NCBI GenBank assembly: GCA_014898415.1
Contig: RCTD01000005.1
Location: forward strand, 682,001-746,000
Origin: Stromatinia cepivora
Taxonomy: Eukaryota > Ascomycota > Leotiomycetes > Helotiales > Sclerotiniaceae
DNA length: 64,000 bases
Direction of reading: 5' to 3'
Shown: positions 1 through 12,700 of the stretch, one piece after another
Position numbering within the stretch: the stretch's first letter is position 1
How the letters are laid out: every line of letters starts with the position of its first letter
Made by a program: the position numbers and the translations under genes
The notes under the pieces: model-generated
What the model was told of the DNA's origin: nothing
Database searches by the model: none
What the model saw: only the letters and a program-made list of their open reading frames with translations

Positions 1-1006
1 CCTTCATACCGTTGCAATCATCATACACATGTCCACTTAGGCGCTTTTCCATCTCGCTAGACCCAAACCCTCGGGTACTAGTCAGCTATTCACCAATGGA
101 CGAAATCTTATTCACATCCAAAGACAGTTAACAAAACGAAGAAAGCAAACGGAAAACATTCGAAACCCATGCTATAATTCGCTTGAAAGTATATGGTCAA
201 TGGAATAGTATCAATAACCATAACCTTACCATGATGACAATTTTCCCAGACCCCACCATCAACCAACACGACCCCTGATACAATCCTTGCACGAGCTTGC
301 GATTGACCATTTATCTCTGTAGGGGCCATTAACGGCTGCCACAATTTCTCCCTTTTCCTACCAATTCATAGATACTTGGAAATATATCATGAGCCTTCCC
401 TTGGGTACATGCGTCAAGAACAGCTCCGCGGTTGAAAATGGCTGCTTCCTCAGAAAATGGCTGCTTCCTCAGAAAAAGGCTGTTTCCTCACAAAATAACT
501 GTTTCCTTAGAAAATGGCGGTTTCCTCAGAAAATAGTGATTCCCTTAGAAAATAACTGACTGCTTCCTCAGAAAACGGCTGCTTCCTCAAAAACAACGCA
601 TCCTTCAAAAGATCACTGCGCTAGAATCATATCCACAACAAATGAGCTTGGTTCGATTTCCATCCATGATTTTCTCTCACGGGAAGAAAACCCCACAACC
701 CGAAAACAGATGGATCTCTTTTCCAATAGGTATCAAAAGAAAATTATCGAAAGTACTTTTGACGTATCTATATCATGTTGACTTGATATTGAATTTTAAA
801 TTTCATAGTATTTCTTTTCTTTCCTTCAGTGTTCATTCATCCCAGTCCCCCCCCCCCCCACACCAACATCAAAAATCATGCACAACCTCGGTTAACCCCG
901 CCCACCCCACCAAATCACCCTCTCTCCAAAACCTCACCAAAAAGAATAGACAGGAACAGACGGAATAAAACCACCTTTGTTAACTTTCAACCCAAACTCT
1001 CAAGTT
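1..1006. other. Intergenic, no gene supported
   Basis: No reading frame here looks like a protein. The stretch holds the 20-bp tandem repeat described separately (435-593) and a homopolymer C run near 847-858. The short open frames around 642-968 are low-complexity, rich in S, P and H, and have no recognisable motif. Confidence 0.6.
435..593. repeat. Degenerate ~20-bp tandem repeat
   Basis: About eight imperfect copies of the unit AAAATGGCTGCTTCCTCAG lie head to tail. The first two copies are nearly identical and later copies diverge (CTTCC to TTTCC, GGCTG to AACTG) and vary by a base or two in length. No reading frame is conserved across the copies, so this looks like a non-coding minisatellite. 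Confidence 0.8.
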
Positions 1007-1110
1007 TGGCGGTGCTGGGAATCGAACCCAGATTGAAACGGATCAATTCGTGAGATATCCCCTAGAGGATGAGCCACAACGTCACGTGCTACCATTACAA
1101 CCACACCACC
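1007..1110 (-). tRNA. tRNA gene with probable intron, likely tRNA-His(GTG)
   Basis: On the minus strand the 5' end GGTGGTG pairs over seven positions with the 3' end CACCGCC (one G-U), followed by discriminator A. A clear T-arm, CTGGG-TTCGATT-CCCAG, precedes it and a D-loop TGG core is present. The segment TTGTGG fits an anticodon loop reading GTG (His). About 32 nt follow before a CGTTT that can pair four of five positions with TGACG, as expected for a nuclear tRNA intron after position 37. The D-stem pairs poorly, so the isotype is uncertain and a decayed copy is possible. Confidence 0.6.
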
Positions 1111-1889
1111 TGTTGTTTTTATTTGATGGGGAGATTCGGGGGTTTGAGAATATGTTAGGAGAATTGATAAGCGAGGTGAAGCGGCGGGGGATCTTCGGTT
1201 GGGTGGTGGGGGTTGTTATGAGGACAAGGCGCTAAACTTCATGGTTTGCTGTGCTGGAGATGAGATGATTGGATTTATTGTAGGATTATATTTATTTTAC
1301 TCTTGAAATAGTTGCCATTATTAACTATACTTGATCTCGGGTATTCAATGCAGCGGTGTTTCTAATAGTTTGAAGCAATCAATACATTTTCGGTAAATCT
1401 AGTCTTTTTTGAATTCCTAGATATATCTCAACAACAGACAAGGGGATTTCAAAAGTAATGTTCTATTGAACTAAAACAACATATATATATCTCTATGATA
1501 ACTTAGCTAACCTTGGGTGTTCTAAATTCTTTTCTATCTGATGTATAAAGTCTTATGATAGTCAAATTTTGGGGTTTTAGTGGGGTAATTAATACATTTC
1601 ACAACCAAACAATACGATAGAGAATAGAAGTCTATCATAATCTAGTTTATGATTAATAATCTCAACAATCAACATATTAAATTAGCTGGTATTCAGACGC
1701 CATTAATACTTCCCATATAAGTCCGTAAATATATATGATGAAGAGCTAATAACAAAAAGAACATAGCTCTTGACCTAAGACAACCGGTGACTGCTAACAC
1801 TGGGTATATAAAGAAAGTCACCTCCTTTTCGGCCTCAAAATTCAGCCGTCACAACCTCAACCTCTTTGTTTGGATCAGTATGACCCTTT
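1111..1889. other. Intergenic, AT-rich
   Basis: Nothing coding is visible. This is the 3' flank of the sugar porter gene on the minus strand, and it contains AT-rich stretches and short TA runs only. Confidence 0.6.
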
Positions 1890-4061
1890 TCAGGCTATAC
1901 TCTCTCCACTTCCATTCCTAGAAAGAGCATTCTCCTCATGCACCACTGCTACATTACCACTTCCAATCTCCTTCATTCCTACTACTCCACCACCTGCTGA
2001 ACCAAGAACCGTATTAATATTATCTTTCTTATTTTCCTGACCAACTGACAGATCTCCAGCCGTTCCAAATTTCAGCGATAGATCCTTCGCAGCGCTAACA
2101 GCACCAAACCAACCCTTTGTATTGATAAATATCGAATCAATTTCCTCCAAATTTCTATATGCAGTCTCTGGATAAAAGAAATAAATAACTGGCATCATGA
2201 CAAAGTTGATGACGGCAAAAATAATGTAGGTTTTGTAACCAATCGAATTAAATGCCACTGGGGTGATCATCACAACCATGAAATTGAAAATCCAGTTGGC
2301 GGATGTAGAGAGACCATTTGCTGGTGCACGGATTTTGAGTGGAACAATTTCAGCCGGGTATAGCCAAGGGACTGCGAGCCATCCACCTGCAAAGAAGGTG
2401 TTAAAGACGAAGAGGAACACGGCGGAGACAATGCCAGGCTTTGACCCGCCAACGCTGTTTTCGGAAAGGTAGTTCATGATGGCGAGAATGACCATACTTG
2501 CTACCATGCCCACTGAGCCCCATAACATGGACTTACGACGACCGAGTATTTCAATTGTAAAGGGGGCAATGAAGGAAGCAATGAAATATGCCGTCCCGTT
2601 TGCTGCTGCTAGAATACGGGAAGTTCGGCCATCGAGACCGATGTACTTCTCGAAAATCGTAGCCGCATAGTAGGTTATGAGATTAATACCAGAGATTTGT
2701 TGAAATACTTGGATGGAATATGCGAGCACAACACGATGGAAGTTGCGATCCGGGCCCATGGTAAATAGATCACGGTAGCTGTAATTGGCTGCTTCGAGCA
2801 CTTGATCTTTGATCTGATCGAAAGTTTTGACAACACCCTCATTATCTTCAGGGAGATCCGCAAGTGCTGAGAGGATTCTTTTAGCCTCTGCGTCTTCCCT
2901 CTTCAAAACAAGCCAACTAGAAAGTTCGTCAGATTGAATTAAGTTGGACATTGGAAGAAGACACTTACCGAGGAGATTCTGGAAGCTCAAGAATAAACAT
3001 AAGTATTAGAATCGCCGGTAAAATCTGGAAAGCAATTGGAAATCTCCAAGATACTGTATTTTGTTCCACAAAAGATAATCCAAAATCAAGCCAATATGAC
3101 AAGGCAATACCACCTGTAATCATGGCACCTTGGAACATGACCATTCTCCCTCTCGCATGAGACTCCGATGTTTCAGAAGCCCATGTAGGAATTGTACTTG
3201 TATTCATGCCATTTCCCACACCAGTAATGACACGTCCAGCAATCAGTTGACCAAGATTAAAAGCACATGCCTGAAGGACAGCTCCAACGATCATGATTGA
3301 AGAGCCAAGGAATATCATGCGACGGCGACCAAGAATATCTCCAATAAAGATGGTAGCAATAGCTCCAAGGAAACAACCGAGATTGTAACTGGACACTGAT
3401 ATGCCTTGAATAGTGGATGTGTGGTTAGATGTATCGTGAATAGTATCGATTTCTGGGAATGTTGCGACGAAAGATGGAAGAGTTAACAATCCTCCCCTAA
3501 GAAAATATGAGCTCAATCCTATAACCGTTCCGGGCAAACCCAGAGCGTTTCATAGTCCGGACTAGCAGACTAGATATGAGCTTTCGATGTTCGAAAAGTT
3601 GTAAATCTTTGAACATAATTAATATTCAATTAATTTGAATATTCCAATGAATCAAAAAGTCTCTCATTGTCAGACTGTAGTCCGGACCATTAGATATTGT
3701 GGTTGAATTGCGACATACGAATGAGGTTCTTTTGGGAACACTTACATGACACCTTGGTCGTAGCCAAAAAGACTGTGAAGGAGTTAGCTGTGGATACCGG
3801 TTACGCGATACATGCCGGGAAAACATCGGAAAAGAAGCAAGGCCTTCAGCAAGAAGAAAGTGGTTATTCAACCCCACCCCCCACCTCCACCTCCACGTTC
3901 TCCAAATCTCGTACCATGACAATGTGGGTACATAATCTGCCACAACACCACAAGCTGTAAAATGAACAGAATACTCACGCAAAATCCAGTCCAGAAATTA
4001 TGGTAATAGCGAGGTTCAGCTTCTGGCCTCTGAGACCGAAATATTTTTCTCCGCCAAACAT
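1890..4061 (-). CDS. MFS sugar transporter, STL1-like family
   Basis: Predicted plasma-membrane sugar/proton symporter of the major facilitator superfamily, sugar porter family. Four exons fit in phase: 4061-3979, 3772-3746 (a 27-nt microexon), 3496-2969 and 2916-1890, giving 554 residues, the usual length for the family. The N-terminus reads MFGGEKYFGLRGQ and the microexon encodes LFGYDQGVM, the conserved first-helix motif. Also visible are the GRR loop motif, ELPESPRWL after helix 6, YPAEIVPLKIRA and the C-terminal FYPETAYRNLEEID. The motif GNGMNTSTIPTW after helix 4 resembles STL1-type porters more than high-affinity glucose carriers. The tail (about 80 residues) is rich in G, V and N. The substrate cannot be read from sequence; glycerol or a hexose are both plausible. 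The start ATG gives the canonical family N-terminus. Confidence 0.9.
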
Positions 4062-5495
4062 GATTATGTTTCCGTTTATTTAAACGTATATATACCGGTG
4101 TAAAGATATAAAAAAGCTGAGGACTTCTGAAAGATACTTATCAATCATCCACCACTTTACCCTCACAATACAACTTGTACACGAAAATGAAAAGAAGTAG
4201 TGTCGAAAACCAAACGAGAACCGGAAAATCAACAGCAGATTTGTCCAATCTTATATACATATGCACGTGGAACTAAGCAGAAGAAAACTCTACCGCAGTA
4301 AACATTTCAGGAAGGTGCTCGCAGATCCCTCGTACCTCCTCCAAATGACAATGTGAAGTAGTAAGTAAGCATTACGGCATGTAATAAAAAAGCCGGTAGA
4401 AGTTACTACCCGTGCGATTTAATTCCTGCATTTTGCCGTTCCAAGGTCACATCTGCCTTCTCTTGGCTACAGTCACAAAGACCTGGAGACCCCACATGTC
4501 ACGAATCGATAAGCAGACATGATTTGACTCGCGCAACCCCGCAGAGGCATTTGACAACTACCGTCTAAATCCACCTACAAAATCTCACACTAAGCCTATT
4601 TCAGTCCCCTAGATTTTCCGGGGCCAAAGCAAAAGTGGATAGAAAACTTATCCGCCAGAGAGATTCTCACATATCTAGGTATACCCGATAGATCATTCTG
4701 GAAAGGGAGGTCTTCTAGGTGAATCTAGACAGTATGACAAGTGCCTACTGGGTAGTACTTGGGGAACTTTCGACTAAAATCACTTCCCGATACAGGTTTG
4801 TGTACAAGGCTTGAAAATCGAAGCAAGACGAGCTGGAGCGCGTGTTGCTTGAGTATGGTTAAAAAGAAAGTTTGCTCCTAAGCCGCGGAATTTTCCCGAA
4901 TGACATAACTAGCGGAGACAGCCCCTGCATACCCGTCAAAGCCAAACGCCGAGCAACCGCCCATTTCTTGCGCTTATGTAAAAGAGGATAGTCCGGAGCG
5001 GATAGGGAGAAAAGTTGGAAAGCTTGGCGTGGATGTGCCGTATGTTTTCCGGGGTGCATTTTCTTAATTCTTATATCAGTTGATCTGCGAAAGAACTCAA
5101 TTCTTCGCATCGCAAATGCAAGGCTTCGTGTTGGGATTTCAGGATTTGGCTCTGACTCATCATAGGCCTTGACGAAGCGATACAAAAAGTTCAGTCTCGC
5201 CTACAAAGAAACAGGGTCGAGAAGTAGTCAGGTTCTATTAGTTAGAAATGGCGATCCCCTTGTCATGATGGCACTATGTAGCAGAATTCCAGGTTTTCCT
5301 CAACGGCAAGTATATCCTGAACCTCTGAGCTCTCGGAGCTCTCCGATGTTGCATTTTGTACTTAATGGTGAGACATGGGTTTGGTTTCCTTGGCGCGCTC
5401 CACATCAAATCACCAATCGAAGGAAACTTCTCTCATGTGCTGCAACCTGTTGTCGTTGGCGGAGATCACGTTTAATGCAAGCTACGAATATTGTA
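4062..5495. other. Intergenic, no supported gene
   Basis: This 1.4-kb stretch upstream of the sugar porter includes open frames at 4859-5185 (minus) and 5169-5513 (plus). Neither shows a recognisable domain, and the two overlap antisense. The right part could be an old gene interrupted by the MITE at 5496, but I cannot name it. Confidence 0.45.
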
Positions 5496-5907
5496 CGGAG
5501 GTTGAAGGGGTAAGTATTGTAAGACACGCCAAAAAATGACCGTGCTTACCCTATAGACACTGGCTTTGATCAATAATATCATCACACTGATTGAAAATTT
5601 ATATAGTAAAATCTAAATGATTAAAGTATTGTAAATTTCAAGATTTACTAACAAAGTCATTCAAAATTATCAAAATTCTTAATTTTTTTATTGGAATTAT
5701 ATTTCTGAATTTATTAAAAGCTTTAAAATCATCAAAGCTTCAAATTTATTGAAATTCTATTGGAAACCTTGAAAATCATCAAGATACGAAATTTAGGGAA
5801 GAATAATTCAATATCTATTCAAGTTGTTTAAAGCAGCATTAAAAGACAAGAAAAACAGCAATATATAGGTAAAAAATGTCTTACATTACTTACCCTTTCA
5901 ACCTCCG
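5496..5907. mobile_element. 412-bp MITE with ~33-bp TIRs and TA target duplication
   Basis: The left end CGGAGGTTGAAGGGGTAAGT (5496 onward, continuing ATTGTAAGACA) is repeated in inverted orientation at the right end (ending 5907) with only two mismatches over about 31 bp. Both ends are flanked by TA (5494-5495 and 5908-5909). The interior is AT-rich, has no open reading frame and carries short AAATCATCAA-like motifs. Terminal repeats plus a TA duplication are diagnostic of Tc1/mariner-superfamily non-autonomous elements. The terminal repeat itself contains the splice-donor-like GGGGTAAGT. Confidence 0.88.
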
Positions 5908-6734
5908 TATGTAAGGTATCGTGCAACATCAATAGAAACTATTTGTCAGGACTCTTGACAGGAGGAGAGATAGTTTCCCATCAATGTTGGCTCTTCTCAT
6001 GGGTGTCTGATGGCCCAATCTGTAAAAAAATTTGTTCAGCAGCGCCCTTTTTGTTGGAGAGGAGTTGCTTTGTAGTAATGGTTTGGTAGTCAAACTATAA
6101 CTCCATTGAAAAAGTCTTCGATGCAATCTTGGATTATTGCTTTTCACAATTCCCATTACCAACATATTGTTCTGCCTTACTACTTGAATTGACTCAAAAA
6201 TTCTTTGCCATTAAGAATTTCCGTTAAAGTTTCCAATTCAACTAGCCTTGCTCGCAAAGCCAAACAGAAGGATCAAAAAATTATCAATTTAATGTCCCGT
6301 CTCTGGAGTTCAAACGCGGCTCAGGTTTCGGGTCACAGAGAGGAAAAACAAGTCTCGTATCGATGATGTACCAACGAAGTTGTACCGGGTAATATTGTCA
6401 CTATCAATATACCATCGGCCTACCAGCACCTCAAAAGTTTGACTGAGATGTGAGTCATGAAATTACATTTGACATTTGATAAAGAGGTGATGTCTCGATA
6501 GAAAAGAGGGGGAATATAAAATCTCACAAATGCATCGTAACATAATACGACAACTTTCAATCAGCAACTTCATTACCAGCTTTTGATCTACCAATGAAAT
6601 TCCTTCTATCTATTTTTCATCTAATGTTTTTCAATTTATCCAGATCGATAGAAATTTCGAATCACAAACGCCATTCTCGTCACCATCGTAACAATTTTAC
6701 CCACTCTATCCATCCCCTCCATAGATCCACCCAC
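5908..6734. other. Intergenic, 3' flank of the helicase gene
   Basis: No coding signal is evident. The 5929-6165 minus frame has no recognisable features. Confidence 0.5.
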
Positions 6735-9700
6735 CTAAGCCCAAATAGCCCTAAACTTCTCATCAAATTCTGTCTTCAACTTTCTAAATGCCCGATAAAC
6801 AGTCATCAACTTTTGATACTCTTCATCTTCCGTCGCTCCCGCACCACTTTCCTTTTCCTTCTCCAAATAATCTTCTTCGGCAGCCAATCTATCCTCACCA
6901 GCATCCCAATCATCGACTACCTTCTTTCGACGCACTGGTTGAGCTTGCTGAAGTTCACTAGATGGTGCAGGAACATTTTGAGGACTTAAATCTTCGGCCA
7001 TTTTCTCATCATTCTCGTTCTCAACGGAATCTCCTGCTCCCATTACATCGAGAAGTTCTGCATCGGTATCTTGGCCTAGGCCGAGATGTAAGGCTAGGGA
7101 AGTGGCGATTGTAGCTAGCACCATAGAGAAGTCGTTAAGTACAAACCAGACGTCTGACTTGCGGATACCATTAGCGTCCTCGAGAGGTTGCACAGAACCG
7201 TGCTTGTAGAAATCGAGGAGGTATGAATTTAGAGGTGATCTTGTTTCATCGGGGTGAAGCTCGAGATGGGGGATCACGGCTGCTTCAAGAAAGACACCTT
7301 CACGGGTGGAGCTGCAAAGATCTTCTATGGTAGTGAAGGAGTCACCTAACCCTGATAGTGCTACAAATGGTGATCTCGCGTGCGGACGGGACAATGAAGG
7401 GAGAAAGTCGATGGCCGATCTTGTGTTACCATCGGTCTTGCCTGCTTCATTTGGACCGACTGGACTTTGAGTAAATGGCAAAACGCGTTCATCTTCAGTA
7501 ATGTGTTGCTCAGCGAATGTCTTCACGTACGTCGAAAATACCTCTAAAGTGCTCTTATTATGGCCACGAAGTATGTTAGCTGCGTCTTCTGGCATCGGCT
7601 CAAGATACACGTTCGATGGTGAGCGATGGATCTTCTCCGCATCTTCAGGATCGTCGACTTCTCTAACAAATCGACGACCGAAGAGATGACTCAATACTAG
7701 AATCATTGTACGCAGTACATATTCGGAGTTGGTGTCGATATCTGCACAGAGCTTGTGGAAGTATTTCCCATTAAGAAGAGCTGGCACCCATTAGCTCATG
7801 AAGTACATTATTACCATACAGGTAGAAAAATCACTTACCATGGAATGCAAAACTCGAATTTTCCGTAAAGTAGAGATGCGAAACACAACTAGTAAAGTTG
7901 ACAGGTTCACCTCCCGGTCCAAGGAGTGCATTGCGCCGCAAGTACTCTATAGAAAATCTTAAGTGGTGAAGGACTTGCTCTTTAAAACTTTGACCACCAA
8001 GATACAGTCTGGGTTGAGAAAGAAGGGAGTTGATAGCTCTAACAGCATATGGCGAGTTCTTAGAATCGTTCAGAAGGGTGAACAATCGCAATACCAATGT
8101 TGTCGTGATTGGAAAGTGACCAGTAAGCTCAGGGAGTCGAGAACTGAGAAGTCGGCTTGCTCGCTCTCGAGAGACACCTTGGAATACAACGTTTCCGAGA
8201 AGATCAAAACCACGACGACCTGAACGACCTGCAGCTTGACGGAAATTCAAAGCAGTCAAGAATACTGAGTCCCCACTGAAGATCACCTGCAAGATCGGAG
8301 AGTCAGTTCTGCCTACTAGGGAGAGATATAGGGGAATAGATAAGGAAAAGGAGGAGTCAAAGCTGTATCGGGAAGTAAAAGGAGCACATATGAGGAAATA
8401 TGAAGGCAGGATTTGAGATCGGGGAAAAAAAATTTAGGTACTTACGGTTGCGCAGGGCATGTTAATACCCAAACTAAGTGTGCCGGTTGCAATGACGACT
8501 CTCAGAAAGCCTTTACGGAACAGCATCTCTACACATTGACGGTATTTTCGGTTCATACCAGCATGATGAATACCTATACCTCTCTTCAGCAAGTCAATTA
8601 AGTCCTCCCTAATCTCTTTGCGACGAAGTTGTCGAATGAACCCGTCAAGTTCTTCTTTTTGCAAAAGCTTTGGATCAGCAAATGAGAAATCGGCTTGCGG
8701 AGCGGTCGGATCGAAGAGATCATAGAAGGAAGATCCATCTGTTGCATCCTCGCGCATTCGGTCCATCTTAGATCCACCTTCGTCATCTTGGTTGGTTTTC
8801 TTAGATGGTTTGGCCGGTTTACGAGCTTTCTTTGCCTTCATCTCTTGGTACTTTTCATAGCCGTCTATTAGCTTTTTCCAAGCTGATCCTTTCTTCCATT
8901 GTTTTTCAGCTTGAATTAATTGGTTCAACAAAGTCTTCGCAATGCTCTCACAACCAGCACGGTCATAGTTGAACAATATAGCTGGCAGGGCACGACGCTT
9001 GTGCAACTGATACAATAATGGCAGGGTTGTAGCTTGAAGATCCAATGGGTCAATGAGCTCAGTCGAAGGACTGGAGGAGCTGTCGATTGAGATATCATCC
9101 TCGATATCAACTTTCTCGGGAGTTAATTCCTTTACCACATTGGCGAATTGCGGTCGACACTCTACCATCCACTGAAGTAGTACTTTCTTAAGGCTCTTTT
9201 CCCAAGCAAAAATATCGGCTTTCCGAATGCAAGGTGGTAATGTCTGTTCTGGATTGAGTGATTCGGGAACATTGTACTCCTTGCTCTGATGTTTGACCAT
9301 AGCTTTCCATAACGATAAGCAATCTCGAGGTTCGAGTGCAAGATCTTCGGGCATTCCCCTCGAAGGATCAACCAAAGAAGAAATCGGATGGAAAGTTTGA
9401 AATCCTTGCAAGCCATCCAGACCTAGACCAAGACCGAACGAGTCTCCGAGACCCTCGAAATGAAACATCTGAGGTGGTTCGTACATAAACTTTCGTAAGT
9501 CGGAATATCTCGTTGAATGCTTGATCATCTTCAGTTCGGATCCATTTGCCTTTTGAGTTTCACCAAGCCAATCCGCAAATTGCTCGGGGTTTCCCACGGT
9601 AGCAGAAAGAGCAATAATAGGACATGGTGCTAACAACAAGAGTTGTTCCCATACCACACCATCTTCAGACTGGCCGATAGAATGAATTTCATCAAAAATG

Positions 9701-12700
9701 ATACGCTTCACTCGTGGGGCCCATGACTTCGCATTCGTTGGCGACAGAAGCATAATCTGAAGAATATGAGGCACAGTGACGAGTATTTGACAACCCGTAG
9801 GATTGTTCACGCGATAATCTCTGGTATGAATAGCCCACACTCCTTTGCCTGCTTGGGGGAATCTCTTAGAGAATCGACCTAGAATATAGCATTGTTAGTG
9901 ATGACCTTGGTAAACTTTTTCGTAAGAGCAATTTGTTTGTTTTATATTTTTGGTGCGAAATAGAGAGATGTTTGCTTCTCAGTAACAGAGTCAGGAGGAA
10001 AGGCAAAAAAGCGATTGTGCTTACCTTGAACTTCAGCTGCGATCTGATTGACAAGTGCCTTTGTTGGTGCGACATAAACCAGAACTCCATCATTGTCAGC
10101 CCGTAGAATCTGCTCCATAGCATAGAAACTAATGAATGTTTTACCAGCAGAGGTGGGCGCCACCACAAATACACTCTTATCGGTATCCAATTGATCGAGC
10201 ACATCCCTCTGCCAGCCATCCGGAATGAAGCTAGAAACACGAGCATCTGGCTTTGCATCAAGCATCCTATCCATGTACGGACCACAGTGTTCGAGCTGGA
10301 ATTCTGATTGAGAAAGGCCAATCTTCAAGGACAAAGTCGGAGGCGGATACTTGAAGGTAAAAGATAGCTTGCGATCAGCGCCGAGGACTTTCGGCGGAGA
10401 GAAAGCGTCCGAGATGCCAACTAACTTGCAAATCTTCTCGACGTGCTGAACGATCTCTTTTGTGATTGGTGCACTAGTAGTACATATAAATCTTACAGTT
10501 GTCCAAATCAATGCAACTACATGGTAGCCATTCATTTTCTTATTCTCTTTGCAATACCCAGCCCACCAAGACAATAGACATTGGAGTATGTAAGTGTTAA
10601 TATCTCCTTCAAGAATTTTTGTTCTGGCACCATCAAGATTGTTAAGATATTGTTTCGCCCGAAGGTAGCGATTTTCATCGTTAGAGGTCAAATCAAGATC
10701 CTTCATAATCATGGACCACGCAAGGAAAGCTTTATCAGTCTCCGTGTCGCCTTTCTTTTCCAGGTTTGCAGCGCGGATCTGGTCAGCAGCTGAAAGCCCA
10801 CCACCCTTTTTCGTACCTTTCTTAGCATTGGATCCAGGTTTCTTATTCTGCAAGTGATTGTCAGCTTAATTCAAATGACTAAGCGTAATGAATGAATACA
10901 TCACTTGCGGCCTCCTTTTTCGATTTCGGCGCTGGCTTTTCGACTTTACTCGCCTTTGATGGTTTCTCCTCAACAACTTTCGCCAGTTGCTTGGGGCCCA
11001 CCACGATAGTTTCCGGTTCGAGTGCCTTTCCCTTTGCTCCTGTTAAACTTGCGGCATACGCAGTCATTTCACTCATATAAAATTGATTCGTACGAAGAGG
11101 ATTGCTGTAGACAGTTTAGCACGTACTCGACCATGCACATGATGTATCAAAGATCAGCTCAAAGTAACGTTACTTACCGCCATTTGGAGACTTTCTGTGC
11201 TGGAAGAGCTTTTGTGACGAGCGGCTTTTTGTGATTATGCCAGTGGCTTGTTTCTCTGTACAGCTTCATTGTACCAAATTGTGTAGACAGAGATGTGTCT
11301 GTCTTGACATGGATGCACTGCAAGTGCTTGTTGAACACAGCGTTAGTGAAGGGTAAAACTGTAAGATCCTCTGAGCTTGAGTTGGTATCTTCGGTCGCAA
11401 CGATTTCAACAGAGTCTAAATCAGTCCTTGCTTCCAAGGAAAGCTCTTGATTCGAAAGCTCTTTGGTCAGATTGCAAAGCACCAGCCACTCCTCGTGAAT
11501 TGACTGGGGAAAGGGGTCTGAGGATTCGTCGCACATAGCTTGTATGACGACACGTAATAATCTGCCATCGACAAGATCATGAGTATCTCTTGTAAGATCA
11601 TTCGATTCAACAAATTTGCTCCATATTGGATTGTCTAGAATAACTTCAGCTGCTTCTGAATATAAGGACAAGAAACTAGTAATTTCTTCCTCGAAGTCTT
11701 CGTCAAAATCGATAGATGGAAATCGACGCTTTGAAAGGGGAATTTGGTTAAGCAGAACGCTGTGTAATATGAGGGCGGAAGCGAAGAAAACATCGGATGT
11801 ATTCTCCCTCAGGATATGAGACGCAGAAAGAGCTGAAACGCATGATCTCTCACTCAGCTGTTCCTTTGCCAAGGCAGCAGACAACTTCTTGATGGTTTCG
11901 TTGTCAATGGCTGGTATTCTGTCAGGGCTACCAGATTGTAAATCTTTGGCAAACTTTACACGAGCTTGCGAAATGTACTCGGCGTATGTAGAATTCATCA
12001 GCAGTTTGCGCTGGCTTGAGACGATCATACTTTCCACGATCATCGTAAAAACCTTCGAATCTCTGAATTCTATGCGGTTGATCAGAGCAACATTGAGCTT
12101 GTGGCAATTAAAAGACCATATCATTCCTCGCAGAATAACCCTGGCTTCTTTCGATGAGCGAGGTTTATTTGCTGTGGCCGCCCCGTCATGCAGCATGACA
12201 AAGTGAATCGGTGTATCATGGAGATAACTTGAGAATTCTTGACTCTCTATTGACGAGAAAGTACTGATAACAATCTCGGGATGCGACAGTGGTAGGTTGT
12301 GGTGTAGATGCTGTCTAATTACTGTTCGAGCAAGGAGATATCGACCTCGGTGTGTGGATTCCACTCCTGGTGGTACACATAGTTGCCGATTCTCTAACAA
12401 TAAGGTTAGAATTGTCGATTGCCTTTGAGTGTGCGAATAGTATGTGAACGACCAAAAGCATAGTTTTGCAAGGGAAGCACATGCCTTCGAAGAACGCAAT
12501 ATGAAAGTTGCAATGTCTCTTAACTAGATTCTCGAGGAATCGTTCTACTACATATACAGCATGGAGTAGTTGAAATCCATCTGATAACGTTAGCTCATGG
12601 GACCCTTTGCAAAAATCAATTTAAAGAGAATGGTTGGGTTGCTCTCAGGAGCCTTCCATGTACATCAAGCAATGAAATGAAGCTTTCGTGCTGGTGTAAT

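Noticed and set aside
642..1053. Two overlapping plus-strand open frames
   Set aside because: Low-complexity H/P/S-rich translations around a poly-C run. The second runs antisense through the tRNA T-arm and gives the familiar LGIEPRL artefact.
4859..5513. Antisense pair of open frames of about 110 codons
   Set aside because: No recognisable domain, overlapping opposite strands, and the plus frame ends inside the MITE terminal repeat.
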